From NCBI RefSeq assembly GCF_003347515.1, contig NZ_QEII01000297.1:186001-250000 (forward strand): a DNA stretch of 64,000 bases, given 5' to 3'. Shown piece after piece: positions 24,669 to 33,515 of this stretch. A model generated the notes under the pieces. That model was not told where the DNA came from. It made no database searches and saw only the letters and a list, made by a program, of their open reading frames with translations. The position numbers were made by a program, and so were the translations under genes. This DNA is from Rhodoferax ferrireducens (GTDB lineage Bacteria; Pseudomonadota; Gammaproteobacteria; Burkholderiales; Burkholderiaceae_C). Position 1 is the first letter of the stretch. Each line of letters begins with the position of its first letter.

Positions 24669-25520
24669 TCAGGTCAGAACCAGCAGAACCGGCTGGTGGT
24701 CCGAGGCGTCGCTGGTCGGGTCCACGCGCACGTCTTGCACGCGGGACGCCAGATCCTCGCTCACGAAGATGAAGTCGAACGTGAACGGCGGGCCGGGCCA
24801 TTGTTCTTTGTCGAACAGCCCTACGGTTGGCGCGTGCGCCTCGTTGCGATGCGTGAGTTCCCAGGCATCCCGATACGGTGGCGTCGCATCGTCGATGGCG
24901 GCGAGCAAGCGCATCCGCTCGGCCGACTCGGGCCGACAGTTGAAGTCACCGGTCAGGATGGATGCGGCAGCCCGCGGCACGGCGCAAAACGGGCCGTCGG
25001 TCGGCGCGCCGGGTCGCGGGCTGCGCGCCTGGGCCACGGCCTCCCGATGCAGGTCGCGCAGCCGCTCGATCTGCGCCGCGCGCTGAAGGCGGGAATAGTA
25101 TTCGAGGTGCGTGGTGGCGACGCGGATCAGGCCCACGGGCGTGTCGAGCGTGGCTTCGAGCGCGATCCTTTGCATGCAGGAAACGCCGGGGTCAGCCGGC
25201 CAGGGCAAGAGGTGGCGCCAGACCTGCAGCACCGGATAGCGCGAAAAAATCATGTTGCCGAAAGCCCGCCGCCCGCCTGTGGGGTGAGGTGTGTCGGTGG
25301 CCACGCCAGCAATGGCCGTGTAAGCCGGCAAGCGGTCAGCCAGTCCCTTGAACTGGTCGCTGCCATCGCAGCCTGGCAGTTCGGGGTAGCCGGCCGACAG
25401 CTCCTGCAGGCACAACACATCGAACTCTGCTAAGCGGCGGGCATGGGCCACGATCCGGTCGAGGTCCACCCGCTCATCGGCCCCGCGTCCCCATTGAATA
25501 TTCCACGTAATGAGCTTCAT
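24669..25520 (-). CDS. Endonuclease/exonuclease/phosphatase family hydrolase
   Basis: The product is 283 residues when begun at MKLITWNIQWGRG (ATG at 25520); the open frame upstream of it has no family similarity. Motifs of the EEP fold are present: TWNIQ, LCLQEL (metal-ligand glutamate), ATTHLEYYS, LTGDFNCRP and the terminal SDHQPV with the catalytic Asp-His pair. Members cleave phosphodiesters or phosphomonoesters in DNA, RNA, phosphoinositides or sphingolipids. No signal peptide is visible, so it is probably cytosolic. It converges with the araC gene and diverges from the CYTH-CHAD gene; a specific substrate is not suggested by context. Confidence 0.88.
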   Translation of the reverse strand: MKLITWNIQWGRGADERVDLDRIVAHARRLAEFDVLCLQELSAGYPELPGCDGSDQFKGLADRLPAYTAIAGVATDTPHPTGGRRAFGNMIFSRYPVLQVWRHLLPWPADPGVSCMQRIALEATLDTPVGLIRVATTHLEYYSRLQRAAQIERLRDLHREAVAQARSPRPGAPTDGPFCAVPRAAASILTGDFNCRPESAERMRLLAAIDDATPPYRDAWELTHRNEAHAPTVGLFDKEQWPGPPFTFDFIFVSEDLASRVQDVRVDPTSDASDHQPVLLVLT

Positions 25521-25733
25521 ATCCCCGGTCCAAACAATCTGCGAAAGCAAACTGGATAATAAGAAAGAAGACCCGTTGTGGTCAACATCATGGGCACTTT
25601 GGACTCGACTTTGGGTCACCATTGGGGCATGCTCACCAAGCATCGTCCGGAACATCCACCACGCGGGCGCAAGGCCGATATGGACGCATTCCTTCAACTC
25701 GAATGAATACCATCTTGAAAATTTGAACAGGGA

Positions 25734-27248
25734 ATGAAATCCATGAAACCAGCCGCACGCCCCCACAGTCCAGAGGAAATTGAACTCAAGCTGGCGCTGC
25801 CAGGTGCCAACCCGTCCAGTCTGGCCAAACAACTGGCCCGTTCGCCCGTATTGGCACGGCGCCAGCCGACTCACCAGCACTTGCACAACGTCTACTACGA
25901 CACGCCCGAGCAGCACTTGCGCCAGCAGCGGATCGCGCTGCGCATACGGCGCGTTGGCAGCGAGGCCAAGCCGAAGTGGCTGCAAACCCTCAAGACGGGC
26001 GGCCGCAGTGACTCGGCGCTGAGCCAGCGTGGCGAATGGGAAACGCCGGTACCCAATGCCAACTTGTCTCTAAAAGCGCTCAACGCCACGCCCTGGTCGG
26101 GCATCGATCCTGACGGCAGCCTGTTTCAGGCCTTGGCACCAAGCTTTGTAACGAGCTTCGAGCGCACCATTTGGCTGGTACGCAAACGCGATGGCAGCGT
26201 GGTCGAGGTGGCGTTGGACCTGGGTCATATCGTGGCGGGCGACAAGACCACCCCGATATGTGAGCTGGAGTTTGAACTGAAAGCAGGCCAGCCGGCCGCA
26301 TTGTTCGACATCGCCCAGCAAATTGCCCGCACCCTCGCGGTACTGCCGGCGACCATGAGCAAGGCGGAGCGCGGCTACGCCCTGGCACAGGATGGGCTGG
26401 ACACGCCGCTACGTGCGCAGCCCCCGCGGTTGACGTCGGAGCTGTCCGTGCTGGCGGCGGCGCAACGCGTGCTCAGCGAGATGTTCTGCCAGTTCACCCG
26501 CAACCTGAACGCGCTACGCAGCTCGGACGATCCCGAGGTGGTGCACCAGGCCCGGGTCGGCTGGCGGCGCTTCAAAAGTGCCAGCCGCCTTTTTCGGCCC
26601 GTGTTGGCGCTCGACGCGATGCCCTCCCGACAGCCGCTGCAAACGCTTCTAAGTTGCCTGGGTGAACTGCGGGATATCGACGTGGCCCGCACTGAGACGC
26701 TCCCGCCCCTGGCCGAAGCCTATGCGGCGGGCAACGAGCGGCGGGCGCAGGCATGGCAAGCCATGACACAGGCCTTGACGCAAGGCGCCGAACTCCAGCG
26801 AAAAGCCGTGCGCTATGCACTGCAGGAGCCGAGCGTTGGGGCGAGCCTGCTGGCAACCACACAATGGCTGGAAGGCTTGACGGCGTCGCCAACTGCGGGA
26901 GATGCGGTGACTGAATCCAAGCTGTCGCTGCGCCGCTGGAGCAGGCGCCGCATTGACCGTCTGCATGCGCAATTCAAGCGCGCTCTGAAGGACGCCTGCG
27001 ACCCCGAGAGTCAGCACCGTGCGCGCATTCTCGCCAAGCGCATGCGCTACGGCATTGAGGCGCTGCGCAGCCTGCTGCCCAAGAAGCGGGCACAGCGCTG
27101 GGGCCAACAGGCCACCGGTCTGCAGACCAGCATCGGGACAACACGCGATCTCATGCAGGCGGCGACACTGGTCGCCCGGCTGGAACTGGACCGGGGGCTG
27201 GCGGAATTCCTGCGCGGTGTTGCGGCGGGATCGGTCGCGCGCCCTTGA
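25734..27248 (+). CDS. CYTH and CHAD domain protein (inorganic triphosphatase-like)
   Basis: A 504-residue fusion. The N-terminal CYTH domain (about 12-210) has the defining ExExK motif as EIELK (Glu15, Glu17, Lys19) and later basic and acidic strands (ALRIRR, CELEFELK). The C-terminal CHAD domain (about 230-495) is helical and rich in histidine and arginine, with VVHQARVGWRRFKSASRLFRP and HRARILAKRMRYGIEALRSL. CYTH proteins hydrolyse triphosphates with divalent metal, and CHAD domains bind polyphosphate granules. The start ATG is preceded by AGGGA; an alternative ATG lies three codons on. The next gene follows after 31 bases. Confidence 0.92.
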   Translation: MKSMKPAARPHSPEEIELKLALPGANPSSLAKQLARSPVLARRQPTHQHLHNVYYDTPEQHLRQQRIALRIRRVGSEAKPKWLQTLKTGGRSDSALSQRGEWETPVPNANLSLKALNATPWSGIDPDGSLFQALAPSFVTSFERTIWLVRKRDGSVVEVALDLGHIVAGDKTTPICELEFELKAGQPAALFDIAQQIARTLAVLPATMSKAERGYALAQDGLDTPLRAQPPRLTSELSVLAAAQRVLSEMFCQFTRNLNALRSSDDPEVVHQARVGWRRFKSASRLFRPVLALDAMPSRQPLQTLLSCLGELRDIDVARTETLPPLAEAYAAGNERRAQAWQAMTQALTQGAELQRKAVRYALQEPSVGASLLATTQWLEGLTASPTAGDAVTESKLSLRRWSRRRIDRLHAQFKRALKDACDPESQHRARILAKRMRYGIEALRSLLPKKRAQRWGQQATGLQTSIGTTRDLMQAATLVARLELDRGLAEFLRGVAAGSVARP

Positions 27249-27279
27249 ACAGGCAAGCCCAAGACGCACTGGAGACCTC

Positions 27280-28530
27280 ATGGAAGATCCCAATTTAGCG
27301 CTTCGCTTCGCCGTGGCCATCGGACTCGGCGTGTTGCTGGGCCTGGAACGTGAGCGCACTAAGGGTGAGGATGGCGGAGCTGGCGTGCGCACCTTTGCAC
27401 TGATCTCACTCAGCGGCGCCATCGCGGGCTATCTCGGGGAGAACCTGGGGCTGGACTGGCTGGCGCTGGCGATGTTCATCGCCGTCGCCGCGCTCATCAT
27501 CGGGATGTATGTGGTCACGGCGCAGCGCGGCGACACCGGCATCACCACCGAGGTGTCGGCACTGCTGGCGTTCCTGCTGGGCCTGTTGTGCGCCCATGGC
27601 CGGCTCCAGCTGGCGAGCTGGGTCGCCGTCGCGATGGCCTTGCTGCTCGCGCTCAAAGACTGGCTGCATCAGCTCGCCAGCCGCATCAATGCAACCGACG
27701 TGGAGGCGACCCTCAAGTTCAGCATTGTCACGCTCATCATCCTGCCGCTGGTGCCAGACGTCAACTACGGGCCACCACCGCTGGATGTCATCAACCCCTA
27801 CAAGATCTGGCTGATGGTGGTGCTGATCTCGGCACTGAACTTCAGCAGCTACCTGCTGATCAAGATCGTGGGTGCCGAGCATGGCGTCGGCCTGGCCGGC
27901 CTGCTCGGTGGGCTGGCCTCAAGCACTGCAGTCACCCTCGGGTTCTCGCAGCGTAGCCGGCAAACCGACGCGGACGCCTCGGCGCTGGCGCTTGGCATCG
28001 TACTTGCCTGGACGGTGATGTTCTTCCGTGTCGCGATCATGACCGCGCTGATCAGCTGGGAGCTCGGACGCCAGATCGCCCTGGTGATCGGCTTGCTGTG
28101 CGTGGCGAGCCTGGGGGCATGCTATTGGTTGTGGTCTCGAAACAAGCGGCGCGAACGCGGAGAAGTCAAACCCGGCAGCAATCCTTTTGAGCTCGATGAA
28201 GCCATCAAGTTCGGCTTGCTGTTCGGCGTGGTGCTGCTGGTCGCCAGAGCGGCGCAAGTCTATCTGGGAGATATGGGCCTTTATATTGCGGCCGCAGTCG
28301 CGGGCCTGACCGACGTTGACGCCATCACGCTCGCCATGGCCAACCTGGTTCAGAGCGATGCCTCAAACCTGCAGGTTGCGGCACGCGCCATTGTGATCGC
28401 CGTCATGGCCAACACCCTGACCAAAAGTGGCATGGCGATTGGACTGGGTTCGTCCGAACTGCGGCGCATCACCCTGCCGATTGCCGGCCTGCTGCTGGTG
28501 ACGGGTACAGCCGGGGCCATGCTGCTGTAA
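27280..28530 (+). CDS. MgtC/SapB-DUF4010 family membrane protein
   Basis: The product is 416 residues from an ATG preceded by GGAG. The N-terminal part (LRFAVAIGLGVLLGLERERT, VRTFALISLSGAIAGYLGE, GMYVVTAQRGDTGITTEV) matches the MgtC/SapB membrane domain. The remainder is the DUF4010 domain with further membrane segments (GLAGLLGGLASSTAVTLGFS and GLYIAAAVAGLTDVDAITLA). About twelve membrane spans are expected. The function of this family is not established; MgtC proteins relate to magnesium-limited growth and ATP-synthase control, while DUF4010 looks transporter-like. It probably forms an operon with the CYTH-CHAD gene. Confidence 0.9.
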   Translation: MEDPNLALRFAVAIGLGVLLGLERERTKGEDGGAGVRTFALISLSGAIAGYLGENLGLDWLALAMFIAVAALIIGMYVVTAQRGDTGITTEVSALLAFLLGLLCAHGRLQLASWVAVAMALLLALKDWLHQLASRINATDVEATLKFSIVTLIILPLVPDVNYGPPPLDVINPYKIWLMVVLISALNFSSYLLIKIVGAEHGVGLAGLLGGLASSTAVTLGFSQRSRQTDADASALALGIVLAWTVMFFRVAIMTALISWELGRQIALVIGLLCVASLGACYWLWSRNKRRERGEVKPGSNPFELDEAIKFGLLFGVVLLVARAAQVYLGDMGLYIAAAVAGLTDVDAITLAMANLVQSDASNLQVAARAIVIAVMANTLTKSGMAIGLGSSELRRITLPIAGLLLVTGTAGAMLL

Positions 28531-28565
28531 AGAAGCCGGCCTGCCTGCGCAGGCGGAGCCGGGCC

Positions 28566-28590
28566 AAAAAAAAGCACCCGAAGGTGCCGT
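28566..28590 (-). terminator. Intrinsic terminator of the phasin gene
   Basis: On the minus strand, GGCACC-TTCG-GGTGC forms a compact stem with a stable tetraloop, directly followed by eight T. It lies 32 bases past the stop of the phasin gene. This is a textbook intrinsic terminator. The MgtC gene ends just to the left on the other strand, and its own 3' region holds another GC-rich palindrome (CCTGCGCAGG) without a T-run. Confidence 0.88.
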
Positions 28591-28621
28591 TTCAAGGTTG
28601 GTGCCGTGAGGCAGCGAACCC

Positions 28622-29167
28622 TTAACGCGTCTTTGAAACCGTCGTGGCGGCATTGACTGCCTGCGTGGTCACGGCCGTGAAGTTCGACTCGGCCAATTCC
28701 ACGGCCTTTTTGGCGGACCGCTTGGCCGACTCGATGACGTTCTGGCTGACGTTCACCGCGCTCCTGAAAGCGGCGACGGTGGACTGGGTTCCCGCAGGGG
28801 CGTTCTGTGCCAGGTTCTCCACCAGGTCGACCAATGCGGTCTGCGCTTGGGCGATCTGGGCCTCACCCGCTTTCGAAAATTCGGACCCGGTTTCTGCCAC
28901 AACGCTGTAGACATTGCGGCCATAGGCGATGGATTTCTCAGTCAGCGGCTGGATAAGACCGACTTGCAAGGCCGCCAGCTGCTGCGGGTGTTTGGCGCCC
29001 AGGAGGGCTTGGGTATGACCGAAGGACCCCATAAACAAATCCCTGGAGGCAGCCAGATTCAGCGCAACCAGCTTTTCGAAGCTGGCATAGGCCCGGGTCG
29101 TCAGGCCCTCCAGCATCTTTAGGTTGGCTTGGCGGGCAGCAATGAGTTGTTCGACGGTGTAGGTCAT
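28622..29167 (-). CDS. Phasin family protein
   Basis: The product is 181 residues from MTYTVEQLIAARQANLKMLEGL, the usual phasin start (a GTG five codons upstream is possible). The body is amphipathic helix with few aromatic residues: ASFEKLVALNLAASRDLF, LAALQVGLIQPLTEKSIAYGRNVYSV and a lysine/alanine-rich end. It has the Phasin_2 pattern. Phasins coat polyhydroxyalkanoate granules and control their number and size. The gene stands alone with its own terminator, and a palindrome lies 112 bases upstream of the start (29279-29294), where a PhaR-like repressor could bind. Confidence 0.88.
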   Translation of the reverse strand: MTYTVEQLIAARQANLKMLEGLTTRAYASFEKLVALNLAASRDLFMGSFGHTQALLGAKHPQQLAALQVGLIQPLTEKSIAYGRNVYSVVAETGSEFSKAGEAQIAQAQTALVDLVENLAQNAPAGTQSTVAAFRSAVNVSQNVIESAKRSAKKAVELAESNFTAVTTQAVNAATTVSKTR

Positions 29168-29278
29168 TATTTCAATGTTCACTGGTAGGTTAAATTTCCG
29201 GGCGGTCCAACACCATCTGAAATTTCTTTACAACTGATGCCAGAGGACTGCATTTGAATTGGCAACCCGATTCAGGAA

Positions 29279-29294
29279 GTTGCGCTATCGCAAC
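29279..29294. promoter_or_regulatory. Perfect palindrome upstream of the phasin gene, candidate operator
   Basis: GTTGCG-CTAT-CGCAAC is a perfect 6-4-6 inverted repeat in the 195-base gap between pgk and the phasin gene. The A-run beside it lies on the wrong side for a terminator of the leftward pgk transcript. A regulator-binding site is therefore the simpler reading; the regulator is unknown. Confidence 0.4.
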
Positions 29295-29362
29295 AAAAAA
29301 TCAGTTTCCAACACATCCATCCGTGCGCATTGATGGTCCCATTTCTCGGACTCGCTCGCCGC

Positions 29363-30577
29363 CTATGACGAGGCGCCGGACGGTAGTTCTGCTGCGCGGC
29401 GGCTCAGTATCTCGAACGCCGGCAGGGTTTTGCCCTCCAGCACCTCCAGGAATGCGCCACCGCCGGTCGAGATGTAGCCCACCTGTTTTTCAATGCCATA
29501 TTTGGCAATCGCCGCCAGCGTATCACCACCGCCAGCAATGGAAAACGCGCTGGACTCGGCAATGGCGTGGGCAATCACCTTGGTGCCGTTCTCGAACGCG
29601 GCGAATTCGAATACGCCGACCGGGCCGTTCCAGACGATAGTGCCGGCCGCCTTGAGTTGCGCCGCAAGCAACTTCGCGGTCTCTGGGCCGATGTCCAGAA
29701 TCAGGTCGTCGTCCGCCACGTCGGTGGCGGCTTTGACCGTGGCCACGGCATCCGCCGCGAAGGTCTTGGCGGTCACCACATCGGTCGGGATCGGCACCGC
29801 AGCTCCGCGGGCTTTCATGGCTTCAATCACCGCTTTCGCGTCGGCCAGCAAGTCCGGCTCAGCCAGACTCTTGCCGATCTTCAGACCGGCCGCCAGCATG
29901 AAGGTGTTGGCGATGCCGCCGCCAACGATGAGCTGGTCCACCTTGTCGGCCAGGCTTTTCAAAATGGTCAGTTTGGTGGAAACTTTGGAGCCCGCCACAA
30001 TCGCGACCAGCGGCCGCTTCGGATTGGCCAGCGCCAGCGTGATGGCGTCCATCTCGGCGGCCAGCAGCGGGCCGGCACACGCCACTTTGGCGAACTGGGC
30101 AATGCCGTAGGTGGAGGCCTCGGCCCGGTGCGCCGTGCCAAAGGCGTCGTGCACAAAAATGTCGCACAAAGCGGCCATTTTCTTTGCCAGTTCTTCCTTG
30201 TTTTTTTTCTCGCCCGGGTTGACGCGGCAGTTTTCCAGCATCACCAGCTGGCCCGGCTGCACGCTGACGCCCTCCACCCAGTTGGCGACCAGCGGCACCT
30301 CGCGCCCCATCAGCTCGGCCATGCGTTGGGCCACCGGCGCCAGCGAGTCAGAAGGCTTGAACGCACCCTCGGTCGGGCGGCCCAGATGCGAGGTCACCAT
30401 GACGGCGGCACCGGCGTCCAGCGCCATCTGGATGCAGGGAATGGAGGCGCGAATGCGGGTGTCTTCGGTGATCACGCCGGCATCGTCTTGCGGCACGTTG
30501 AGATCGGCACGGATAAACACACGTTTGCCAGTGACTTGGCCTTGCGCGCACAGGTCGGAAAAGCGGATGACGTTCAT
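29363..30577 (-). CDS. pgk: Phosphoglycerate kinase
   Basis: A 404-residue cytosolic glycolytic enzyme that transfers phosphate between 1,3-bisphosphoglycerate and ADP. The family landmarks are in order: [10 protein letters not shown] (substrate-binding arginine), [33 protein letters not shown], a central [14 protein letters not shown], the hinge [11 protein letters not shown] and the nucleotide loop [12 protein letters not shown]. The length is slightly above that of E. coli Pgk. The gene is monocistronic in appearance: the phasin gene follows after 195 bases and azlD precedes it by 78. Confidence 0.97.
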   Translation of the reverse strand: MNVIRFSDLCAQGQVTGKRVFIRADLNVPQDDAGVITEDTRIRASIPCIQMALDAGAAVMVTSHLGRPTEGAFKPSDSLAPVAQRMAELMGREVPLVANWVEGVSVQPGQLVMLENCRVNPGEKKNKEELAKKMAALCDIFVHDAFGTAHRAEASTYGIAQFAKVACAGPLLAAEMDAITLALANPKRPLVAIVAGSKVSTKLTILKSLADKVDQLIVGGGIANTFMLAAGLKIGKSLAEPDLLADAKAVIEAMKARGAAVPIPTDVVTAKTFAADAVATVKAATDVADDDLILDIGPETAKLLAAQLKAAGTIVWNGPVGVFEFAAFENGTKVIAHAIAESSAFSIAGGGDTLAAIAKYGIEKQVGYISTGGGAFLEVLEGKTLPAFEILSRRAAELPSGASS

Positions 30578-30655
30578 GGAAAACCCCTAACAGTAAGTTG
30601 AAAAACAATGAGCCGAATTGTAGGAGCGCCCTGCAGGCCAGGACACCCAAGCAAG

Positions 30656-31006
30656 CTACCAGCCCAGGCCCAGATGCAGCGGTAAATACACCGCCATGCC
30701 CATCACAATGGTGCCCAGCACGGCCTGCCCGGCGCCCTTGCGCCAGAAAAACCAGGCAGCGCCGGCGGCCACGGCGAACAGCCGGGCGTCTTGCCAGGTG
30801 CTGATGAAGTGGCCCTGCGTCATCACCATTTCCGGCACGATGACGGCGGCCAGCGCGGCAATCGGTGCGTATTGCAGCCCGCGCTGGGCCCAGTGCGGCA
30901 AGGTCCAGGGCTTGCTGGAGATAAAGAAGAACGAACGGGTGATCACCGTGACGCCGGCCAGACCGATGATGATGACAACGTTCCAGAGCTCTGTGCTGCC
31001 GGTCAT
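30656..31006 (-). CDS. azlD: AzlD family branched-chain amino acid exporter subunit
   Basis: The product is 116 residues when started at MTGSTELWNVVIIIGLAGVTV. The longer open frame upstream simply overlaps azlC out of frame. Four hydrophobic segments and the motif FFFISSKPWTLPHWAQRGLQYAPIAALAA are typical of AzlD. The small membrane subunit works with AzlC to export branched-chain amino acids or analogues. Its ATG overlaps the azlC stop (ATGA), so the two subunits are translated together. Confidence 0.9.
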   Translation of the reverse strand: MTGSTELWNVVIIIGLAGVTVITRSFFFISSKPWTLPHWAQRGLQYAPIAALAAVIVPEMVMTQGHFISTWQDARLFAVAAGAAWFFWRKGAGQAVLGTIVMGMAVYLPLHLGLGW

Positions 31007-31734
31007 GATGCTTGCCCGGAGTTCAGGCGAGTCTCTTCCAGCATGAGGCACAGCGCCACCGCTGCCGCAATCGCCACCAGGATATTGAGCTTGAAAGGCA
31101 AGGCAAACGCGGCAACGGCCGCCGCACCCGCCACCCCGGCCGACACCAGGCGTAGCCGACTTGATGCCAGCGAACACAAAATGCCGAGCAGCGCCAGGAT
31201 GCCGGCAAAGCCCAAACCCCAATGCGTGGGAATGAAGTTGGCCAGCACCACGCCCAGCACACTGCAACCGACCCAGCTGACCCAGTTCACGCCGCAGTTA
31301 CCCGCCAGGTAAGCCTGCTGGGCGCGCCGCTGCGCCGCATCGCCGCCGTGGTGGGGGAAGCGCCGGGTAAACAGCACATAGCTCAGGTCGGCTGTGAGGT
31401 AGCCGGTGACGAGCCGCTGCCACAAGGGCAGGTGCATGACGTAGGGCCGCAAATGGGCGCTGAACACCACAAAGCGCAGGTTGACGCAAAACCCGGTGGC
31501 CAAAATGACCCACATCGGGGCGCCCACCGCGAGCAGCGGAATCGCCGCCAGTTGCGAACTGCCGGCGAAAACGAGCACGCTCATCAGCAATGCTTCGGTC
31601 AGGCTCATGCCGGACTTCATCATGGCCACACCTGTCATCAAGCCCCAGGCGGCCAAGCCGGGGGCCGCCGCCAGTGAGTCCAGCGCGCCTTGACGGAATT
31701 CTGGGTGCCGGTAGTTGCTGCGTTGAAAAAACAC
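31003..31734 (-). CDS. azlC: AzlC family branched-chain amino acid exporter subunit
   Basis: A 243-residue membrane protein with about seven spans and the AzlC signature: AAPGLAAWGLMTGVAMMKSGMS, LVFAGSSQLAAIPL and FVVFSAHLRPYV. It uses a GTG start whose G is also the last base of the fmt stop (TAGTG), which implies coupling to fmt translation. It forms the larger half of an AzlCD exporter. The order def-fmt-azlC-azlD on one strand, with overlaps at each junction, indicates one operon that mixes translation-initiation functions with an amino-acid exporter. Confidence 0.92.
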   Translation of the reverse strand: MFFQRSNYRHPEFRQGALDSLAAAPGLAAWGLMTGVAMMKSGMSLTEALLMSVLVFAGSSQLAAIPLLAVGAPMWVILATGFCVNLRFVVFSAHLRPYVMHLPLWQRLVTGYLTADLSYVLFTRRFPHHGGDAAQRRAQQAYLAGNCGVNWVSWVGCSVLGVVLANFIPTHWGLGFAGILALLGILCSLASSRLRLVSAGVAGAAAVAAFALPFKLNILVAIAAAVALCLMLEETRLNSGQAS

Positions 31735-32705
31735 TAGCTGGCACGCTTCGCAAACGCCATGCCGGGCTGCAGATCAAAACCGCGCACGAAGTCCGCTACG
31801 CCCAGGCGCTTCCCCCCCGGGCGCTGCAACTCGGCAATGCTCACTATTGAATTCATAGCTACTACCGCAATACCCTCGGCGGCTACAGCCAGAATTGATC
31901 CAAATTCCGCACCAGCAGGCGGCGTCCCTGCTCCGACACCTGCGGCCCAGATTTTGAGGGTTTCACCCTGCACTGTGGCGGTGGCAACGGGGAAGGGGTT
32001 GAAGGCGCGCACCCGGCGTGCAATCAGCTCGGCCGGCTGCGCCCAATCAATCGCCGCTTCGTGTTTTTCAATCTTGTGGGCGTAAGTGACACCTTCTGCC
32101 GGCTGCGGCACTGGCTTCAAAGCGCCAGCCGCCGCCAGTTGCAGGGCCTCAAGCATCAGCCGCCCGCCCAAAGCCGCCAGTTGGTCGTGCAAGCTGGTCG
32201 TGGTGTCGCTCGCCGCAATCGGCAGTTTTTCGACCAGCAGCATGTCGCCGGTATCCAGCCCGGCGTCCATTTGCATGATGGTGACGCCGGTCTCGGTGTC
32301 GCCCGCCTCAATCGCCCGGTGAATCGGTGCCGCGCCGCGCCAGCGGGGAAGGAGCGAGGCGTGAATATTGAAACAGCCTTGGGCAGGCGCATCCAGTACC
32401 CATTGCGGCAGGATCAGGCCATAGGCCGCGACCACCATGGCATCGGCCTGCGCCGCGTCGATGGCGGCCCGCGCCGCAGCCGCATCGTCGGGATACTTGC
32501 CGTCCAAGCGCAGGCTGCGCGGCTGCGCCACCGGAATGCCCTGGTCGAGGGCGTATTGTTTGACGCTGGAGGCGTGCAACTTCATGCCGCGCCCGGCGGG
32601 GCGGTCGGGCTGCGTCAGCACCAGCACAATCTCGTGGCCCGCCGCGTGCAGGCGCTCCAGGGCAACCCGGGCGAACTCGGGCGTGCCCGCAAAGATGAGT
32701 CTCAC
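31734..32705 (-). CDS. fmt: Methionyl-tRNA formyltransferase
   Basis: A 323-residue enzyme that formylates initiator Met-tRNA using 10-formyltetrahydrofolate. The N-terminal formyltransferase domain shows [12 protein letters not shown], the catalytic Asn113/His115 in [18 protein letters not shown] and Asp151 in MDAGLDTGD. The C-terminal tRNA-binding domain contains [11 protein letters not shown] and [15 protein letters not shown] stretch of this domain (31839-31896) resembles the 58-bp dispersed repeat in reverse. The start overlaps the def stop by four bases, the standard def-fmt coupling. Confidence 0.97.
   Translation of the reverse strand: MRLIFAGTPEFARVALERLHAAGHEIVLVLTQPDRPAGRGMKLHASSVKQYALDQGIPVAQPRSLRLDGKYPDDAAAARAAIDAAQADAMVVAAYGLILPQWVLDAPAQGCFNIHASLLPRWRGAAPIHRAIEAGDTETGVTIMQMDAGLDTGDMLLVEKLPIAASDTTTSLHDQLAALGGRLMLEALQLAAAGALKPVPQPAEGVTYAHKIEKHEAAIDWAQPAELIARRVRAFNPFPVATATVQGETLKIWAAGVGAGTPPAGAEFGSILAVAAEGIAVVAMNSIVSIAELQRPGGKRLGVADFVRGFDLQPGMAFAKRAS
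31839..31896 (-). repeat. Possible degenerate copy E of the 58-bp repeat, inside fmt
   Basis: Aligned without gaps to the reverse complement of the dprA copy, I count 38 of 58 identical positions, including ATAGCTA, CGCAATA and CCTCGG blocks and the terminal CTAT. The encoded residues ([13 protein letters not shown]) fit the normal length of the Fmt C-terminal domain, so this could be an old, well-adapted copy or chance similarity. Confidence 0.35.
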
Positions 32706-33211
32706 CGCTCTTCCTCGCGCAAGGCCTTGAGCATTTTTTTCTTGATGCGGCTGCGCTTCAGCGGCGACAGGTATTCGACAAACACTTTGCCCATCAGGTG
32801 ATCCATCTCGTGCTGAATGCAGACCGCCAACAGGCCGTCGGCTTCAATCACATGGGATTGACCCTCGCCGTTGAGCGCGCTCACCGTGACGGCGTCAAAG
32901 CGCTGCACCCCGTCGTAGACACCCGGCACCGACAGACAGCCTTCTTCGTTGAGGTGGGTCTCGGTGCTGGTCCAGAGCGTTTGCGGGTTGATGAGCACCA
33001 GCGGCTGATCGCGCTCTTCGGACACGTCAATCACAATCAGGCGTTCGTGCACATCCACCTGCGTCGCCGCCAGACCGATGCCTTTGGCCTCGTACATGGT
33101 TTGCAGCATGTTCGCAATGAGCGTCTGGATGCGAGCGTCCACCGCCTGTACCGGTTTGGCCACCGTGTGCAGTTTGGGATCGGGAAAACAAAGAATGGGG
33201 AGTGAAGCCAT
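32702..33211 (-). CDS. def: Peptide deformylase
   Basis: The product is 169 residues from [21 protein letters not shown] (ATG at 33211); the upstream in-frame extension lacks family similarity. All three active-site motifs are present: [18 protein letters not shown] with the metal-ligand Cys92, and QHEMDH with His134, Glu135 and His138. It removes the N-formyl group from nascent proteins at the ribosome using Fe(II) or another metal. It is the first gene of def-fmt-azlC-azlD and diverges from the LysM gene, the arrangement commonly seen with dprA nearby in betaproteobacteria. Confidence 0.96.
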   Translation of the reverse strand: MASLPILCFPDPKLHTVAKPVQAVDARIQTLIANMLQTMYEAKGIGLAATQVDVHERLIVIDVSEERDQPLVLINPQTLWTSTETHLNEEGCLSVPGVYDGVQRFDAVTVSALNGEGQSHVIEADGLLAVCIQHEMDHLMGKVFVEYLSPLKRSRIKKKMLKALREEER

Positions 33212-33515
33212 GTTTTTAATCGGTTGGGGATGGGGCACCTTGCTGCGCGACTGCGATTTGTCCCGCAAAACTCCAGGATCGCTGAGGACAGGGCCAACTC
33301 ACTTCGAGTCGCGACGATCTATCCGGCAAGATTTCAATAATGTCGTTATTTTCGCTACTTTTGACCGGTCCGGCACAGGTCAAGCCGAGAAAACGTTGCC
33401 CAATCAAGGGCTTGAGCGCAAAATCGCGCGTGATTTATCAAGATTTTCTCCGGGCTGGCAACGCGGCAACTCGTCCTCCCGGACCGACCCAACGGCATTT
33501 GCAGTGCCGCGAAAT
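33212..33515. promoter_or_regulatory. Divergent promoter region between def and the LysM gene
   Basis: This 304-base gap must contain promoters for both directions. An AT-richer core around 33335-33365 includes the small palindrome AATAA-TGTCG-TTATT. No RNA gene or full terminator is visible, and frames through the region have no recognisable protein similarity. Confidence 0.4.

Noticed and set aside
29279..29300. Hairpin plus A-run as an intrinsic terminator of pgk
   Set aside because: In the leftward direction the T-run precedes rather than follows the stem.
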